From CAYHVH01 sp964360335 (GTDB taxonomy: Bacteria > Patescibacteriota > Doudnabacteria > UBA920 > 2-01-FULL-46-14): a stretch of DNA of 64,000 bases. The notes beneath the pieces were generated by a model. The model saw only the letters and a program-made list of their open reading frames with translations, did not search any database and was not told the DNA's origin. This document shows positions 1 through 8,440 of this stretch, piece after piece. Where the stretch lies: assembly GCA_964360335.1 (NCBI GenBank), contig CAYHVH010000002.1:1-64000 (forward strand), read 5' to 3'. Within the stretch, counting starts at the first letter, position 1, and each line of letters begins with the position of its first letter. A program made the position numbers and the translations under genes.

Positions 1-7
1 AAAGTCC

Positions 8-28
8 GGGGAGCCAATATGGCTCCCC
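8..28. other. 8-bp hairpin at window edge
   Basis: Perfect inverted repeat GGGGAGCC / GGCTCCCC with a 5-nt loop. It lies just downstream of the leftward promoter at 46-73, so it would form at the 5' end of that transcript. There is no T-run on either side, so it is not a clear terminator. Role unknown. Confidence 0.45.
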
Positions 29-45
29 AGAGGTTTGACATTACC

Positions 46-73
46 AGTATAACAAGCTCTTTACCTTTGTCAA
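46..73 (-). promoter_or_regulatory. Leftward sigma70-type promoter
   Basis: Minus-strand TTGACA (73-68), 16-nt spacer, TATACT (51-46). It should start transcription near position 39 towards a gene lying left of the window. The rest of 1-194 has no convincing ORF; a small hairpin TAACCC/GGGTTA sits near 131-146. Confidence 0.65.
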
Positions 74-165
74 GTTTTAGTCAAAAACGTCAGATGAGCT
101 TATGACAAAAGTAAATTTCTCCTCAGCAGCATAACCCTTCGGGTTAACTACAGTACAGGTATCGC

Positions 166-187
166 CCAAAGCTGCCCCATAACGACG
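166..187 (+). repeat. Leader motif shared with 4922-4943, copy 1
   Basis: CCAAAGCTGCCC followed by AT-ACGACG lies directly upstream of the first phosphohistidine-domain gene. A near-identical stretch (20 of 22 positions) precedes the fourth paralogue. It may be a shared regulatory or translation-initiation element. Confidence 0.6.
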
Positions 188-194
188 TTGTGAT

Positions 195-1703
195 ATGAAT
201 TTAGCTAAACTCACTCCCAAAAACTTAGAAGTTTCTCGGGAAAGAGGGTATGATTACGGACCCTTTCCGCCTCTCTACTATGCTATTTATTGGATGGGCG
301 ATAGGGCAAAAAAATACTTTGGTGCAAGGTTAAAAACGACCCTAAATCTTTCAAAAGGCGCTTTTTTTGAAGGGAAATGCCGCTGGATTCTCGGCTATAA
401 AAGGGATTGGGATGCGCTGACTGATGCGATACTCCAAAAGGTCAAAAAGGATCGCAAGTTCCTGAGCGATGTCAACAAAAGGTCTCGACGGTCGGGGAGA
501 GCTCTTCTCCGATTTTCGCAAAAACTTCTTCGCCAGCCTAAGAAGGAGTACACAGTCACGGAGCTTATCAAAGACCATCGAACGTGGATACACCTCTATC
601 AGGAATACAGCCTGTGGAACAGTTTAATTTGGCTCTCGTTAACGGATAAACTGACCGAGTATGTGGGCTACGTACTTTTGAATAAATATGGTTTAAACGC
701 AAATCAAATTCAAATCATTACAACGCCGAATATCCCATCTTACGCTTTTGTGGAGGAACTAGAACTGACCAAGATCGGAAAAAAAGTGGATTTTAAATTA
801 AACAAACTTAAAAATCAGTCCATGCATGTTCGTCAGGACCTGGCGCGACATGCGGCAAAATGGTGCTGGATGCCTTATGAATATATAGGTCCCAAGGTAT
901 GGACACAACAGGATTTTTTAGATCGGATTCTTAAATTTGCAAAAAAGAGACAAGAGGCAAACCGTTTGATTAGGGAAAAACTTGCCTACCTGCGTAGATT
1001 AAAAACAAGACAAAATTTTCTTGTAAAAAAATACAAAATCTCGAGGGAGGACTTGCGCTTTGTGAACAATTTGCGGCAAATTGCCACGATGCAGGACGAA
1101 AAGAAATACAATTGCAGTATAGCCCAGTATGCTTTACAGGAGGCAATCTTTAAACGCATCGCGGACAAATTACATCTTAGTAACCATCAGTTCTGTATGA
1201 AATTTACCGAGGAGGAGCTTTCGAGGGCTCTAAAGAGGGGTGATGCAAATTCAATTACGAAATTGCTACCGGAGCGGCTTAAAGCAATATCTGCGATAGC
1301 GACTCCCCGCCAATTAGTAATCGTGTCGGGTAACAAGGCAATAAGATTTTATGATAAATTCAATCCCAAACTTTCCGGTGCCGAATTTTTAAAGGGACAA
1401 ATTGCCTCGCGTGGAACGGTACGAGGACTCGCCAAGATTCTAAATGGACCCTACGAGATTGCAAAAGTCAAGCGTGGCAATATTTTAATGGCGCCGATGA
1501 CAACGCCTGATTATGTGCCGGCCATGCGTCGCGCTGCGGCAATTGTGACGAACGAAGGTGGTATGACATCGCATGCAGCCATAGTTTCCCGAGAGTTGGG
1601 CATTCCGTGCATAGTTGGGACCAAAATCGCGACTAGCATTTTCAAAAACGGCGACCTGGTCGAAGTGGATGCAAATAAAGGAGTTGTGAGGAAGTTGAAA
1701 TAA
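195..1703 (+). CDS. Stand-alone PEP-utilizing (phosphohistidine swivel) domain protein, paralogue 1
   Basis: 502 aa. The C-terminal ~110 residues match the mobile phosphohistidine domain of PEP synthase and pyruvate phosphate dikinase: GGMTSHAAIVSREL with the phospho-accepting His at residue 460, then a GDLVEVDA ending. The preceding ~390 residues are helical and basic, with a WMPYEY element near residue 225; I recognise no ATP-grasp domain and no PEP-binding TIM barrel. The protein therefore carries a phosphohistidine site but lacks the catalytic partners usually fused to it. The gene stop overlaps the next start (TAATG), so it is cotranscribed with paralogue 2. Domain call is firm; cellular function unknown. 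Confidence 0.85.
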   Translation: MNLAKLTPKNLEVSRERGYDYGPFPPLYYAIYWMGDRAKKYFGARLKTTLNLSKGAFFEGKCRWILGYKRDWDALTDAILQKVKKDRKFLSDVNKRSRRSGRALLRFSQKLLRQPKKEYTVTELIKDHRTWIHLYQEYSLWNSLIWLSLTDKLTEYVGYVLLNKYGLNANQIQIITTPNIPSYAFVEELELTKIGKKVDFKLNKLKNQSMHVRQDLARHAAKWCWMPYEYIGPKVWTQQDFLDRILKFAKKRQEANRLIREKLAYLRRLKTRQNFLVKKYKISREDLRFVNNLRQIATMQDEKKYNCSIAQYALQEAIFKRIADKLHLSNHQFCMKFTEEELSRALKRGDANSITKLLPERLKAISAIATPRQLVIVSGNKAIRFYDKFNPKLSGAEFLKGQIASRGTVRGLAKILNGPYEIAKVKRGNILMAPMTTPDYVPAMRRAAAIVTNEGGMTSHAAIVSRELGIPCIVGTKIATSIFKNGDLVEVDANKGVVRKLK

Positions 1704-3202
1704 TGCCTGATTATTCTTACATTTACAAAACCAAGTTTCGGAAAATGGGGAAATGGAATTTACTGCCCGCTGACAGCAATTGCAACTGGCATTCCGAGGA
1801 GACCTCCCGATACTTCAAAAAGATTTTCGGGTTTGGCAAAGGCACCTTCATTATCCAAACCCTGGATGATGACATGCAACACGCTTATTTTCCGCAGTTT
1901 TATATAGATAAAATTTATAATTTCATTCTCAGAACGAATAAACAGCATTATAAAAAGTTCGCGAGGATTATCAGCAGTTTTTATCCTTTGCGGAGACAAG
2001 CTGTCAAAGCAATCCCTAAAACCGGAAAAATCGATTTAAAAAAACTTTCAAACAGGAAGCTTGTTGAAGTCTTTAAGTACAACCGTGATTGGGCGCATCG
2101 GGTGACTCCATATGACCAATTTGGCTGGATTGCCGAGGATTATTGGAACCCGGTCATGGAGAAAATCTTGGTCAGACATGGCTTGAAAAAAGGGTCGGAT
2201 GAATTTTTGCGAGTACTTTTTGTGCTGACCAAGCCCGAGGAAATTTCCACGACCTTGATGGAAAAGCGAGATGTCTTGGAACAAGCCATGAAAATAAAAG
2301 AGAAAAAGACCAATTTGATATCTGCTAGTAAATCATTGGCGAAAGAATACGGTTGGATACCGGTATTTACTTTTGGCACGCCCTGGGACAGTAAGCATTA
2401 TGTTTCGGAACTGAAAGGAGTTTTGAAAAAAAGTCACCAGGGCCTTTGGCATGAGTATCTGAAACTGAAAAATTATAGACAGATAAGGAATCACGAGCTT
2501 CGGGATGTGGTCAGGAAATATAAGATTTCCAAAGAAGACTTGCAGAAATTCATTGATTTTGGCCTGGCCTTGGATGCCCGCAACGAAGCTGAATATCTGG
2601 TCAGCCTTTGCGGTTTCTACGTTTTACCAATCTATAGTGAAATAGCCAGAAGGTTGTACATTTCGGTTAAGCAGTTACGCAATCTGGTCAAAAGAGAAAT
2701 TATCGCGTGTCTGGAAGATAAAGCCAATGCCCAAGAGATTCTAGAAAATCAGGGCAAGATCATTGGTTGGGTTTTCGACAAAAGCATGTTGCATATGAAG
2801 TATTTGGATTCCAAAGAAGCCCAAAAGTTTTTCAAGTATCTTAATAAAACTTCCAAAAATCTGCAGGGCAATGATGAAGCCAAAGGCATTTGCGCCAGCC
2901 CGGGCAAAGTTAAGGGCAAGGCGAAAATTATTCATTATCCAAGCGAGGGCGACAAAGTTAAAGAGGGCGATATTTTAATCACCCATGCCACGACTGTTGA
3001 TTACCTGCCGCCAATGAAACTCGCCGCGGCTTATGTTACGGAAGTAGGAGGTCTTACTTGCCATGCGGCCGTGGTGGCGCGTGAATTTGGCGTGCCATGT
3101 GTAGTTGGATTTAAAAACGCGACTAAGAATTTTAAAGACGGCGATTTGGTCGAGGTGGATGCGAATAAGGGGATTGTAAAATTGCTGAAAAAAGCCAAAT
3201 AG
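1703..3202 (+). CDS. Stand-alone PEP-utilizing swivel domain protein, paralogue 2
   Basis: 499 aa. Same architecture as the gene upstream: a ~380-residue helical N-terminal region containing the family motif GWIPVFTFGTPW (around residue 217), a linker with alternating helices, then a swivel domain with GGLTCHAAVVAREF and candidate phospho-His 454. The ending GDLVEVDANKGIV is shared by the family. Overlaps the previous stop by one base and is followed 6 nt later by paralogue 3. No ATP-grasp or PEP-binding domain is seen. Substrate and partner unknown. Confidence 0.85.
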   Translation: MPDYSYIYKTKFRKMGKWNLLPADSNCNWHSEETSRYFKKIFGFGKGTFIIQTLDDDMQHAYFPQFYIDKIYNFILRTNKQHYKKFARIISSFYPLRRQAVKAIPKTGKIDLKKLSNRKLVEVFKYNRDWAHRVTPYDQFGWIAEDYWNPVMEKILVRHGLKKGSDEFLRVLFVLTKPEEISTTLMEKRDVLEQAMKIKEKKTNLISASKSLAKEYGWIPVFTFGTPWDSKHYVSELKGVLKKSHQGLWHEYLKLKNYRQIRNHELRDVVRKYKISKEDLQKFIDFGLALDARNEAEYLVSLCGFYVLPIYSEIARRLYISVKQLRNLVKREIIACLEDKANAQEILENQGKIIGWVFDKSMLHMKYLDSKEAQKFFKYLNKTSKNLQGNDEAKGICASPGKVKGKAKIIHYPSEGDKVKEGDILITHATTVDYLPPMKLAAAYVTEVGGLTCHAAVVAREFGVPCVVGFKNATKNFKDGDLVEVDANKGIVKLLKKAK

Positions 3203-3208
3203 ACTTCT

Positions 3209-4306
3209 ATGAGCAGGTCTATTATCAAAAAAATTCGTGGCAAGAAGTTCATCCGAGCTTGGGATCATTATGATTCGCCAGTATTGTGGGTCGAATTTTT
3301 ATGGATAGCTGATATGCAAAAAATGAAAAAACTATTCGGATTTACATATGGTGGCCATTGTTTTGTTTCAAGAAGTCAAAAAACAAGTTTTTACATCAAT
3401 GCCGCCAGCGAAAAGAAAGCAACTAAACTGGGAGCTGAGTATTTTTCGAAACCCACTTTTCTTAAAAAATATATTAGTCAAAGTTTACAGGCCGAACAGC
3501 GGCTGTTGAATATTGTGAAAAATTTCAACGAATCTAAAGTTAGACAGTGGAGTAATAAGCAAATAAGAAAGTACTTCAATCCTTTCTGTGACGCCTTTTC
3601 CACAATAATGGCCTACTATAGAATTTCGCGCCCGGAGTTTTATAAAAAAACTATACTAAATGCTGACTTAGCTCATAAACTAAGGCCGCTAGGTAAAAGA
3701 AGATTTCATATGCATCGCACATGGATGGAAGCTTTTGAAAAAGCAGAGCCTTTGTTTGCTGAAATTGCCAAAAGAGCTGGCCTGACCACGATGGAAATTA
3801 TAAACTGTACACAGCGAGAGGTGAATACGATCTTAGATAAGTCGGGAATCCCAGTCAATCTGAAAGAAAGAATAAAAGGATTTGAGTTTATATATAAAGA
3901 AAACAACTTTATTCTGAATACTTTACGTCTTAATGCTAATGTATTGGAGCCAAGGAAGAATATCACTTCGGTTTCGGGACACAATGCTTTCCCTGGAATT
4001 GTAAAAGGAAAAGTTTTATTTATAGCCGAATCTTTGAAAAAAATAACTTTGCCTATGAACGATGTGCCCAAGAGAGCTGTGCTAGTGACTAATATGACCT
4101 CACCTAATATGCTCTCAATTATGAAAAAGGCCGTTGCGTTTGTTACTGATGAAGGAGGTATGCTTTGCCATGCAGCTATTGTCGCACGTGAGATGAAAAA
4201 ACCTTGCATAATCGGCACCAAAATCGCAACCAAAGTCCTGAAGGACGGCGATTTGGTCGAAGTAGATGCGAATAGGGGAGTCGTCAGAATCTTGAAAAGA
4301 TCTTGA
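3209..4306 (+). CDS. Stand-alone PEP-utilizing swivel domain protein, paralogue 3 (short)
   Basis: 365 aa, the shortest of the seven paralogues. The N-terminal region is about 120 residues shorter and lacks the W-hydrophobic-P...PW motif seen in paralogues 1, 2, 5, 6 and 7. The swivel domain is intact (GGMLCHAAIVAREM, His 321). The first residues resemble the start of the other paralogues, so this looks like internal loss rather than 5' truncation. The stop codon overlaps the -35 box of the toxin-antitoxin promoter. Last gene of the first three-gene run. Confidence 0.8.
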   Translation: MSRSIIKKIRGKKFIRAWDHYDSPVLWVEFLWIADMQKMKKLFGFTYGGHCFVSRSQKTSFYINAASEKKATKLGAEYFSKPTFLKKYISQSLQAEQRLLNIVKNFNESKVRQWSNKQIRKYFNPFCDAFSTIMAYYRISRPEFYKKTILNADLAHKLRPLGKRRFHMHRTWMEAFEKAEPLFAEIAKRAGLTTMEIINCTQREVNTILDKSGIPVNLKERIKGFEFIYKENNFILNTLRLNANVLEPRKNITSVSGHNAFPGIVKGKVLFIAESLKKITLPMNDVPKRAVLVTNMTSPNMLSIMKKAVAFVTDEGGMLCHAAIVAREMKKPCIIGTKIATKVLKDGDLVEVDANRGVVRILKRS

Positions 4307-4331
4307 CATAGAATTCTATATAGAATATTAT
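4303..4331 (+). promoter_or_regulatory. Toxin-antitoxin promoter with palindromic operator
   Basis: TTGACA (4303-4308), 17-nt spacer, TATTAT (4326-4331). The perfect 14-bp palindrome ATTCTATATAGAAT (4313-4326) fills the spacer and is the expected place for antitoxin autorepression. A strong Shine-Dalgarno site AAAGGAG lies 6-7 nt before the antitoxin ATG. Confidence 0.75.
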
Positions 4332-4351
4332 ATAGTTGAAAGGAGACTAAT

Positions 4352-4636
4352 ATGCCAAAAATAAGCATTTTACCCGAGACCGCCTCGGTTCAGGAAATTC
4401 AGAGAAATTATCGTCGGCTCCTCGACAAAGTCAAGTCTACAAGGACGCCTTTATTTATTTTGCGCAATAGCCTTCCCGAAGCAGTAATTGTTGATGTCAA
4501 ATCCTGGAATGAAATAGTTACCCGCTTGCAAAAGGAAGAGGAGAGGTTAGCTTTAGAGGCCATAAAAACCTTCGAAACAGAGCGAAGGCGAGGTAAACTG
4601 AAGCTTTTGAAGGGCTCTCTTGCGGATTTAATTTAG
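4352..4636 (+). CDS. Antitoxin, Phd/YefM-like
   Basis: 94 aa. Small protein with the layout of Phd/YefM antitoxins: an N-terminal DNA-binding fold (residues ~1-55, including a conserved PEAVIVDVKSWNEI-type strand-helix) and a charged helical C-terminus (KEEERLALEAIKTFETERRR) that would wrap around the toxin. The gene has its own promoter, a palindromic operator and a good ribosome-binding site, and sits 6 nt before the toxin gene. Expected to neutralise the toxin and repress its own operon. Confidence 0.8.
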   Translation: MPKISILPETASVQEIQRNYRRLLDKVKSTRTPLFILRNSLPEAVIVDVKSWNEIVTRLQKEEERLALEAIKTFETERRRGKLKLLKGSLADLI

Positions 4637-4642
4637 TACCGC

Positions 4643-4909
4643 ATGGAAATTCGTGAGATTTATTATTCTGAGCATTTCAAAAGGGCTCTGAAAAAATTAC
4701 CAGCAGAGCTTAAACCACAAATAAGAACCAGGGAAAAGATTTTTAAAAAGAACTGTTTTGACCCGAGGCTTAAAACACACAAGCTGTCAGGTGCACTGAA
4801 AAACTTCTGGTCTTTCTCAATCACGCATTCCCACCGCGTTCTTTTTCAGTTTTTAGGAGAGAGGAGGGTAGGTTTTATTGATGTAGGGGACCACTCGATT
4901 TATCAGTAA
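4643..4909 (+). CDS. RelE/ParE-superfamily toxin
   Basis: 88 aa. Shows the RelE-fold signature: helix with SEHFKRALKKLP, then HKLSGALKNFWSFSI, then HRVLFQF and a C-terminal IDVGDHSIYQ strand. Family members are ribosome-dependent mRNA interferases (RelE-like) or gyrase poisons (ParE-like); the HKLSG...WSFSI...H/YRVLF pattern favours the RelE/mRNA-interferase side, but this is inference. Paired with the antitoxin 6 nt upstream. The pair splits paralogues 3 and 4 of the surrounding array. Confidence 0.8.
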   Translation: MEIREIYYSEHFKRALKKLPAELKPQIRTREKIFKKNCFDPRLKTHKLSGALKNFWSFSITHSHRVLFQFLGERRVGFIDVGDHSIYQ

Positions 4910-4921
4910 ATTTTATATCCT

Positions 4922-4943
4922 CCAAAGCTGCCCGATTACGACG
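4922..4943 (+). repeat. Leader motif shared with 166-187, copy 2
   Basis: Second copy of the CCAAAGCTGCCC-AT-ACGACG element, here ending 2 nt before the ATG of paralogue 4. It supports the ATG at 4946 as the true start and suggests paralogues 1 and 4 derive from a duplication that included the leader. Confidence 0.6.
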
Positions 4944-4945
4944 CT

Positions 4946-6400
4946 ATGAACCGAAAAGGAATTAATTGGCTAGAGGTTGCCAGGCGAGCGAAAGTCCAGT
5001 CTACCCTGATTACTGATGCCGCTGCCGAAGGCATCAAGCGCGGATACTATAAAAAGTTTCACGACAACAAAGTCAATTTAACTGCCTACCGTCACTTTGA
5101 TGCATCACGGTCGTTTGATGAGGCGGAAGTTGGCTCGGTCGTGGAGTGGCTCTCGGGACAGGAGAAAAAACGCCCTGGCTTTTTGATTCATTTCGCTCGA
5201 AAATTAGCCAGGGTTTATCTCAATTTTGCAACATGGGCACACAACACAGTTTATACAGATCCGAAAAAATTCTCAAATAGCGAGTTGGCGCGAAGTTTTT
5301 GGAATTTTTACGTTAGGAGCTTCTGGTTGGTTAATGACTACGATTATATTTTTGTAAACCGTTTTCTCCCCGACGAAATTACCGAAGCGGTCGCCAAAAA
5401 AGTGCCTGATCTTCACAGGCAGACCCAATACCTTTCTGTCCTTTTCGCCACAGACGAGGTGACCCAGATAAAAGCCGATAAATTGAGTATTCATCGGATA
5501 GCAAGTCGGGTTTTAAAGGGTGAAGGTATCGATTCTACGTCGATAAATTCTGCGATTGAGGTTCATTGGAAAAAATTTAAACATTTAAATCGCTATTACT
5601 ACTTGCAGCTTGATTACTCGATTGCCGACATTAAACGACGGGTAAGGTTGACTTTGAAAAAACTTCAAAGGAGGAAAAAAGAGTCCGAGATGAACGTTGC
5701 CCAGGAAAGCAGAAGAATATTGGCCAGTCTAGCGTTTCCCCCGAGACTCGTCAAGAAAGTTTATGCAATCAAATCTTTTGGTTACTTGTCTAATGTGTTC
5801 GATGAAACCATAACTTTTGCAATAAGCCAGTACGACCCGCTGTTTTTGGAAATCGCGCGTCGGCTGGGCCTTACCCGTACGGAACTTGTAATGGCACGGG
5901 GTGAGGAGATCGTAGACGCACTTGTCCACGGCTTAAGAAAAGATTTGAAAAAGCAGCTTCATCTTAGGAGCCAAGATTATGCGCTGGTTTTAGAGAGAGG
6001 AGAGATTGAAATCTTCACAGGAACACAACTCGCACTATACCGAAAACAGGAGCTTAAATCTGAAAATATTTCAAACAGGCTGCGCGTGCTGAAGGGGCAG
6101 GCGGCTTCGCCAGGAAAGGTCCGGGGCCGGGTTAAAGTTCTGTGGGACCTGGAAGAAATAAACAAGGTTAAAAAGGGCGATATTCTAGTTGCCCCCTCCA
6201 CTTACCCCGCCCTTGTACCTGCTATGGAAAAATCAGCAGCGATAGTGACGAACGAAGGAGGACTTCTTTCTCACGCCGCCATTGTCAGTCGAGAAATTGG
6301 GATTCCTTGCGTCGTCGGCACGAAAATCGCCACCAAAGTCCTCAAAGACGGGGATTTGGTGGAGGTGGATGCGAATAAAGGGGTTGTGCGTAAGTTATGA
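4946..6400 (+). CDS. Stand-alone PEP-utilizing swivel domain protein, paralogue 4
   Basis: 484 aa. The swivel domain is complete (GGLLSHAAIVSREI, His 443; GDLVEVDANKGVVRKL end). The N-terminal ~370 residues are helical and align loosely with the other paralogues, but the W-P...PW motif is degenerate. A helical stretch just before the swivel domain (LFLEIARRLGLTRTELV) resembles the linker of PEP synthase and rifampicin phosphotransferase type enzymes. Its stop overlaps the HAD gene start (ATGA), implying translational coupling with a possible phosphatase. Confidence 0.85.
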   Translation: MNRKGINWLEVARRAKVQSTLITDAAAEGIKRGYYKKFHDNKVNLTAYRHFDASRSFDEAEVGSVVEWLSGQEKKRPGFLIHFARKLARVYLNFATWAHNTVYTDPKKFSNSELARSFWNFYVRSFWLVNDYDYIFVNRFLPDEITEAVAKKVPDLHRQTQYLSVLFATDEVTQIKADKLSIHRIASRVLKGEGIDSTSINSAIEVHWKKFKHLNRYYYLQLDYSIADIKRRVRLTLKKLQRRKKESEMNVAQESRRILASLAFPPRLVKKVYAIKSFGYLSNVFDETITFAISQYDPLFLEIARRLGLTRTELVMARGEEIVDALVHGLRKDLKKQLHLRSQDYALVLERGEIEIFTGTQLALYRKQELKSENISNRLRVLKGQAASPGKVRGRVKVLWDLEEINKVKKGDILVAPSTYPALVPAMEKSAAIVTNEGGLLSHAAIVSREIGIPCVVGTKIATKVLKDGDLVEVDANKGVVRKL

Positions 6401-7002
6401 GCAAAATTAAGCTCATCATCGTCGATTTTTACGGGGTATTAACCTTGGGCAGTTACCGCGAGACATGTCAGTGGATAGCGAAAAAATTCGGGCTAGACTA
6501 CGATAAAGTCTACAAAATCTTTTACTTTAAGTATTTCAATAAAGCGGCGCTGGGGAAGATTACAGAAAGACAATCCTTCGAGCTTCCCCTGAAAGAACTG
6601 GGTCTAAATGAGGATTGGCAAAAGCTCCGCCGGAAACATTTGTCTTTTCAGAAACTTAATAAACCGGTTTTTAGATTTTTTTTGAGTTTACAGAACAGAG
6701 GCTTTCGGATTCTGTTACTTTCAAAAAACACCCCCCGTCAGTTCAAGGAGACGGTCAAGCGACTGCGAATCAGAAGGTATTTCAAAACTATCATTAATAC
6801 CTTTGATTTGCGGTTACCCAAAGCCAGCCCCAAAATGATAAAATATGTTCTGGCCAAATTTAAAATACAGCCTGGCGAGGCGGTATTTGTTGATGACCAA
6901 GATTTTAACCTCGCAGCGCCAAGACGTTTAGGTGTTCATACAATCCTTTACAAAAATTTTCGCGACCTCAAACGCCGGGTCGAGAGATTACTATACTCCT
7001 GA
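6397..7002 (+). CDS. HAD-superfamily protein with altered motif I
   Basis: 201 aa. HAD fold motifs in order: motif I DFYGVLT (residues 10-16), motif II LLSKN (~107), motif III Lys in LPKASPK, motif IV FVDDQDFN (~169). The usual DxD of phosphatases is DxY here: the first, nucleophilic Asp is present but the second, acid/base Asp is Tyr. Activity could be altered or lost. Translationally coupled to paralogue 4 (4-bp overlap) and overlapping the convergent phosphoribosyltransferase gene by 12 bp. Substrate unknown. Confidence 0.75.
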   Translation: MSKIKLIIVDFYGVLTLGSYRETCQWIAKKFGLDYDKVYKIFYFKYFNKAALGKITERQSFELPLKELGLNEDWQKLRRKHLSFQKLNKPVFRFFLSLQNRGFRILLLSKNTPRQFKETVKRLRIRRYFKTIINTFDLRLPKASPKMIKYVLAKFKIQPGEAVFVDDQDFNLAAPRRLGVHTILYKNFRDLKRRVERLLYS

Positions 7003-7698
7003 TTTGCTTTTGTGTGTTTTGGTTTTTAGGTAGTTGCGGAAAAAAGCAAGTTTAGTTTTGTCCTTTTGCCAGCCAAAGGCGTCGTCCACATACCAGTGCA
7101 GAAGCGTGCGCGCGTCTTTTGAAATGATTTTATGCCGGTACGAATAGTTAATAATATCATAGAGATCGCAAAAGGACTGGAGTCGCACTTTGCTGGGTTT
7201 AATCCAACGACGATACTTCTTGGCATCTTGTCTGCGGTTTGACCTGGAGACCGGAACAATTACCCAATTTATTTTCAAACCCGCTTGTCTGATGTTCTTT
7301 ATGAATTTTACCTTGGAAGCCCCGTGCCCCGTAGCGTCATCCACGAGAATCGCGGTCATTCCTTTTTTGAAGTTTCCTTCCAGTGCTTGCGCTGTCCCGC
7401 CCTTTTTCGGCTCTTTGCGAACGTAACCGTGAAGTTTACCCGACATTAGAGAGAGGGCGGTAGCGATTGGTATGCCTGCAGTAACTCCGCCAATAATGCA
7501 ATCAAATTTTATTTTCTTGTCCCTTATGAACTTTAGTATTTCTTGGCAAATTATTTTCAGTCTTCGCGGATCAGAAAAGGTCTTTCGCAAATCGGGATAA
7601 ATCGGCACATAATTGCCGCTGGTGGTGACTTTGGGCCCTATGACGTAAAAACCCGGTGTTCCGGCAAAAATCTTGATAATGTTTGCACTTTTTACCAT
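6991..7698 (-). CDS. Phosphoribosyltransferase-like protein
   Basis: 235 aa from the ATG at 7698. It has a type I PRTase core: FDCIIGGVTAGIPIATALS (the PPi loop region) and AILVDDATGHGASK, the acidic PRPP-binding motif DDxxxxG. The pattern resembles orotate phosphoribosyltransferase, but the ~75-residue C-terminal tail, rich in Lys and aromatic residues, is not typical of PyrE. A longer reading frame extends to 7893, but it runs through a terminator and into the neighbouring gene, so the inner ATG is preferred. Could be a PyrE relative or a ComF/competence-like PRTase; substrate unproven. Confidence 0.7.
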   Translation of the reverse strand: MVKSANIIKIFAGTPGFYVIGPKVTTSGNYVPIYPDLRKTFSDPRRLKIICQEILKFIRDKKIKFDCIIGGVTAGIPIATALSLMSGKLHGYVRKEPKKGGTAQALEGNFKKGMTAILVDDATGHGASKVKFIKNIRQAGLKINWVIVPVSRSNRRQDAKKYRRWIKPSKVRLQSFCDLYDIINYSYRHKIISKDARTLLHWYVDDAFGWQKDKTKLAFFRNYLKTKTHKSKSGV

Positions 7699-7726
7699 AG
7701 CTGGATTTAGTATATAAATTCCCGGA

Positions 7727-7776
7727 CAAAAAAAGAAGGGCGGCGCAGAGCTTTTCCAGCTCTGGCCGCCCCGAAT
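7727..7776 (-). terminator. Rho-independent terminator of the histidine phosphatase gene
   Basis: On the minus strand GGGCGGC-CAGAGCT, loop, AGCTCTG-GCCGCCC, followed by TTCTTTTTTT. Strong GC-rich stem with a T-run, 14 nt after the stop of the gene at 7790-8398. Confidence 0.9.
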
Positions 7777-7789
7777 CAGTGGAGCCGGC

Positions 7790-8398
7790 CTACTGTCGGC
7801 CGAGGTTGCCGAGGTAGTCGACGTCGAGCAGGCAGTCGCTCTCAAAGGTGAGGATTGCCACGCTACCCGCTTCGAAGCGTGTACCGACCGCATCTAGTTC
7901 GACTCCCAGCAGCGCGGCCAGTACCGGTTCCAGTCTGCCGCCGCCGTGACTGGCGATCCCGATAATTTTGCCCGGATAACCCCGGACATACTCCAGAATG
8001 GCCTCCGCCCCCTCTTTTCCACGAGCCATGAGTTGCTCGCGGAATTGAGGATCGCTTAATAGCAGTTCTTCAGCCGAAGTGCCGGTTTCCGTTGCGCGTT
8101 TCTTGAGAGCATCAATCTCTTCCGGCGCAAAGGGGTACCGACCGAGCAAAGCGTCCCCCAGTCGGGGATCGGCACTCGTGAGCGGGACGACTTCCCCCAT
8201 CCCAATCATGTTGCAGTAGAGCGTGTCGATCGAGCGGAATTGCGGGGACGAAACCGCGACATCGATTGTTAAGCCCATTTCCTTCAGCCTGGAGCCGGAT
8301 CTAACCGCCCTTTTCCTGGATTCCTCCGGTAGCGCGTTCAAGGGCACATCCGAGCCTTCCCGGCTTTCGTGCCGGATAAACAAAACGGTTGTCTTCAT
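7790..8398 (-). CDS. Histidine phosphatase family protein
   Basis: 202 aa. N-terminal FIRHES provides the phospho-accepting His of the histidine phosphatase (phosphoglycerate-mutase-like) superfamily, SSPQFRSIDT the second Arg-bearing motif, and IGIASHGG the C-terminal catalytic His. The gene stands alone with its own strong terminator and is visibly more GC-rich than the flanking swivel-domain genes, which hints at separate acquisition. Family members dephosphorylate small metabolites or proteins (for example SixA acts on phosphohistidine). A link with the surrounding phosphohistidine proteins is attractive but only inferred. Confidence 0.8.
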   Translation of the reverse strand: MKTTVLFIRHESREGSDVPLNALPEESRKRAVRSGSRLKEMGLTIDVAVSSPQFRSIDTLYCNMIGMGEVVPLTSADPRLGDALLGRYPFAPEEIDALKKRATETGTSAEELLLSDPQFREQLMARGKEGAEAILEYVRGYPGKIIGIASHGGGRLEPVLAALLGVELDAVGTRFEAGSVAILTFESDCLLDVDYLGNLGRQ

Positions 8399-8440
8399 CT
8401 TCCCCTCCGATTTTGGTTTTGGCCATCAAGAGTAGCATGT

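Noticed and set aside
3706..4368. 220-codon antisense ORF over paralogue 3
   Set aside because: Mirror of the swivel-domain codons; no independent motif or start signal.
7699..7893. N-terminal extension of the phosphoribosyltransferase
   Set aside because: It crosses a strong terminator and the 3' end of the histidine phosphatase gene; low-complexity residues with no similarity.
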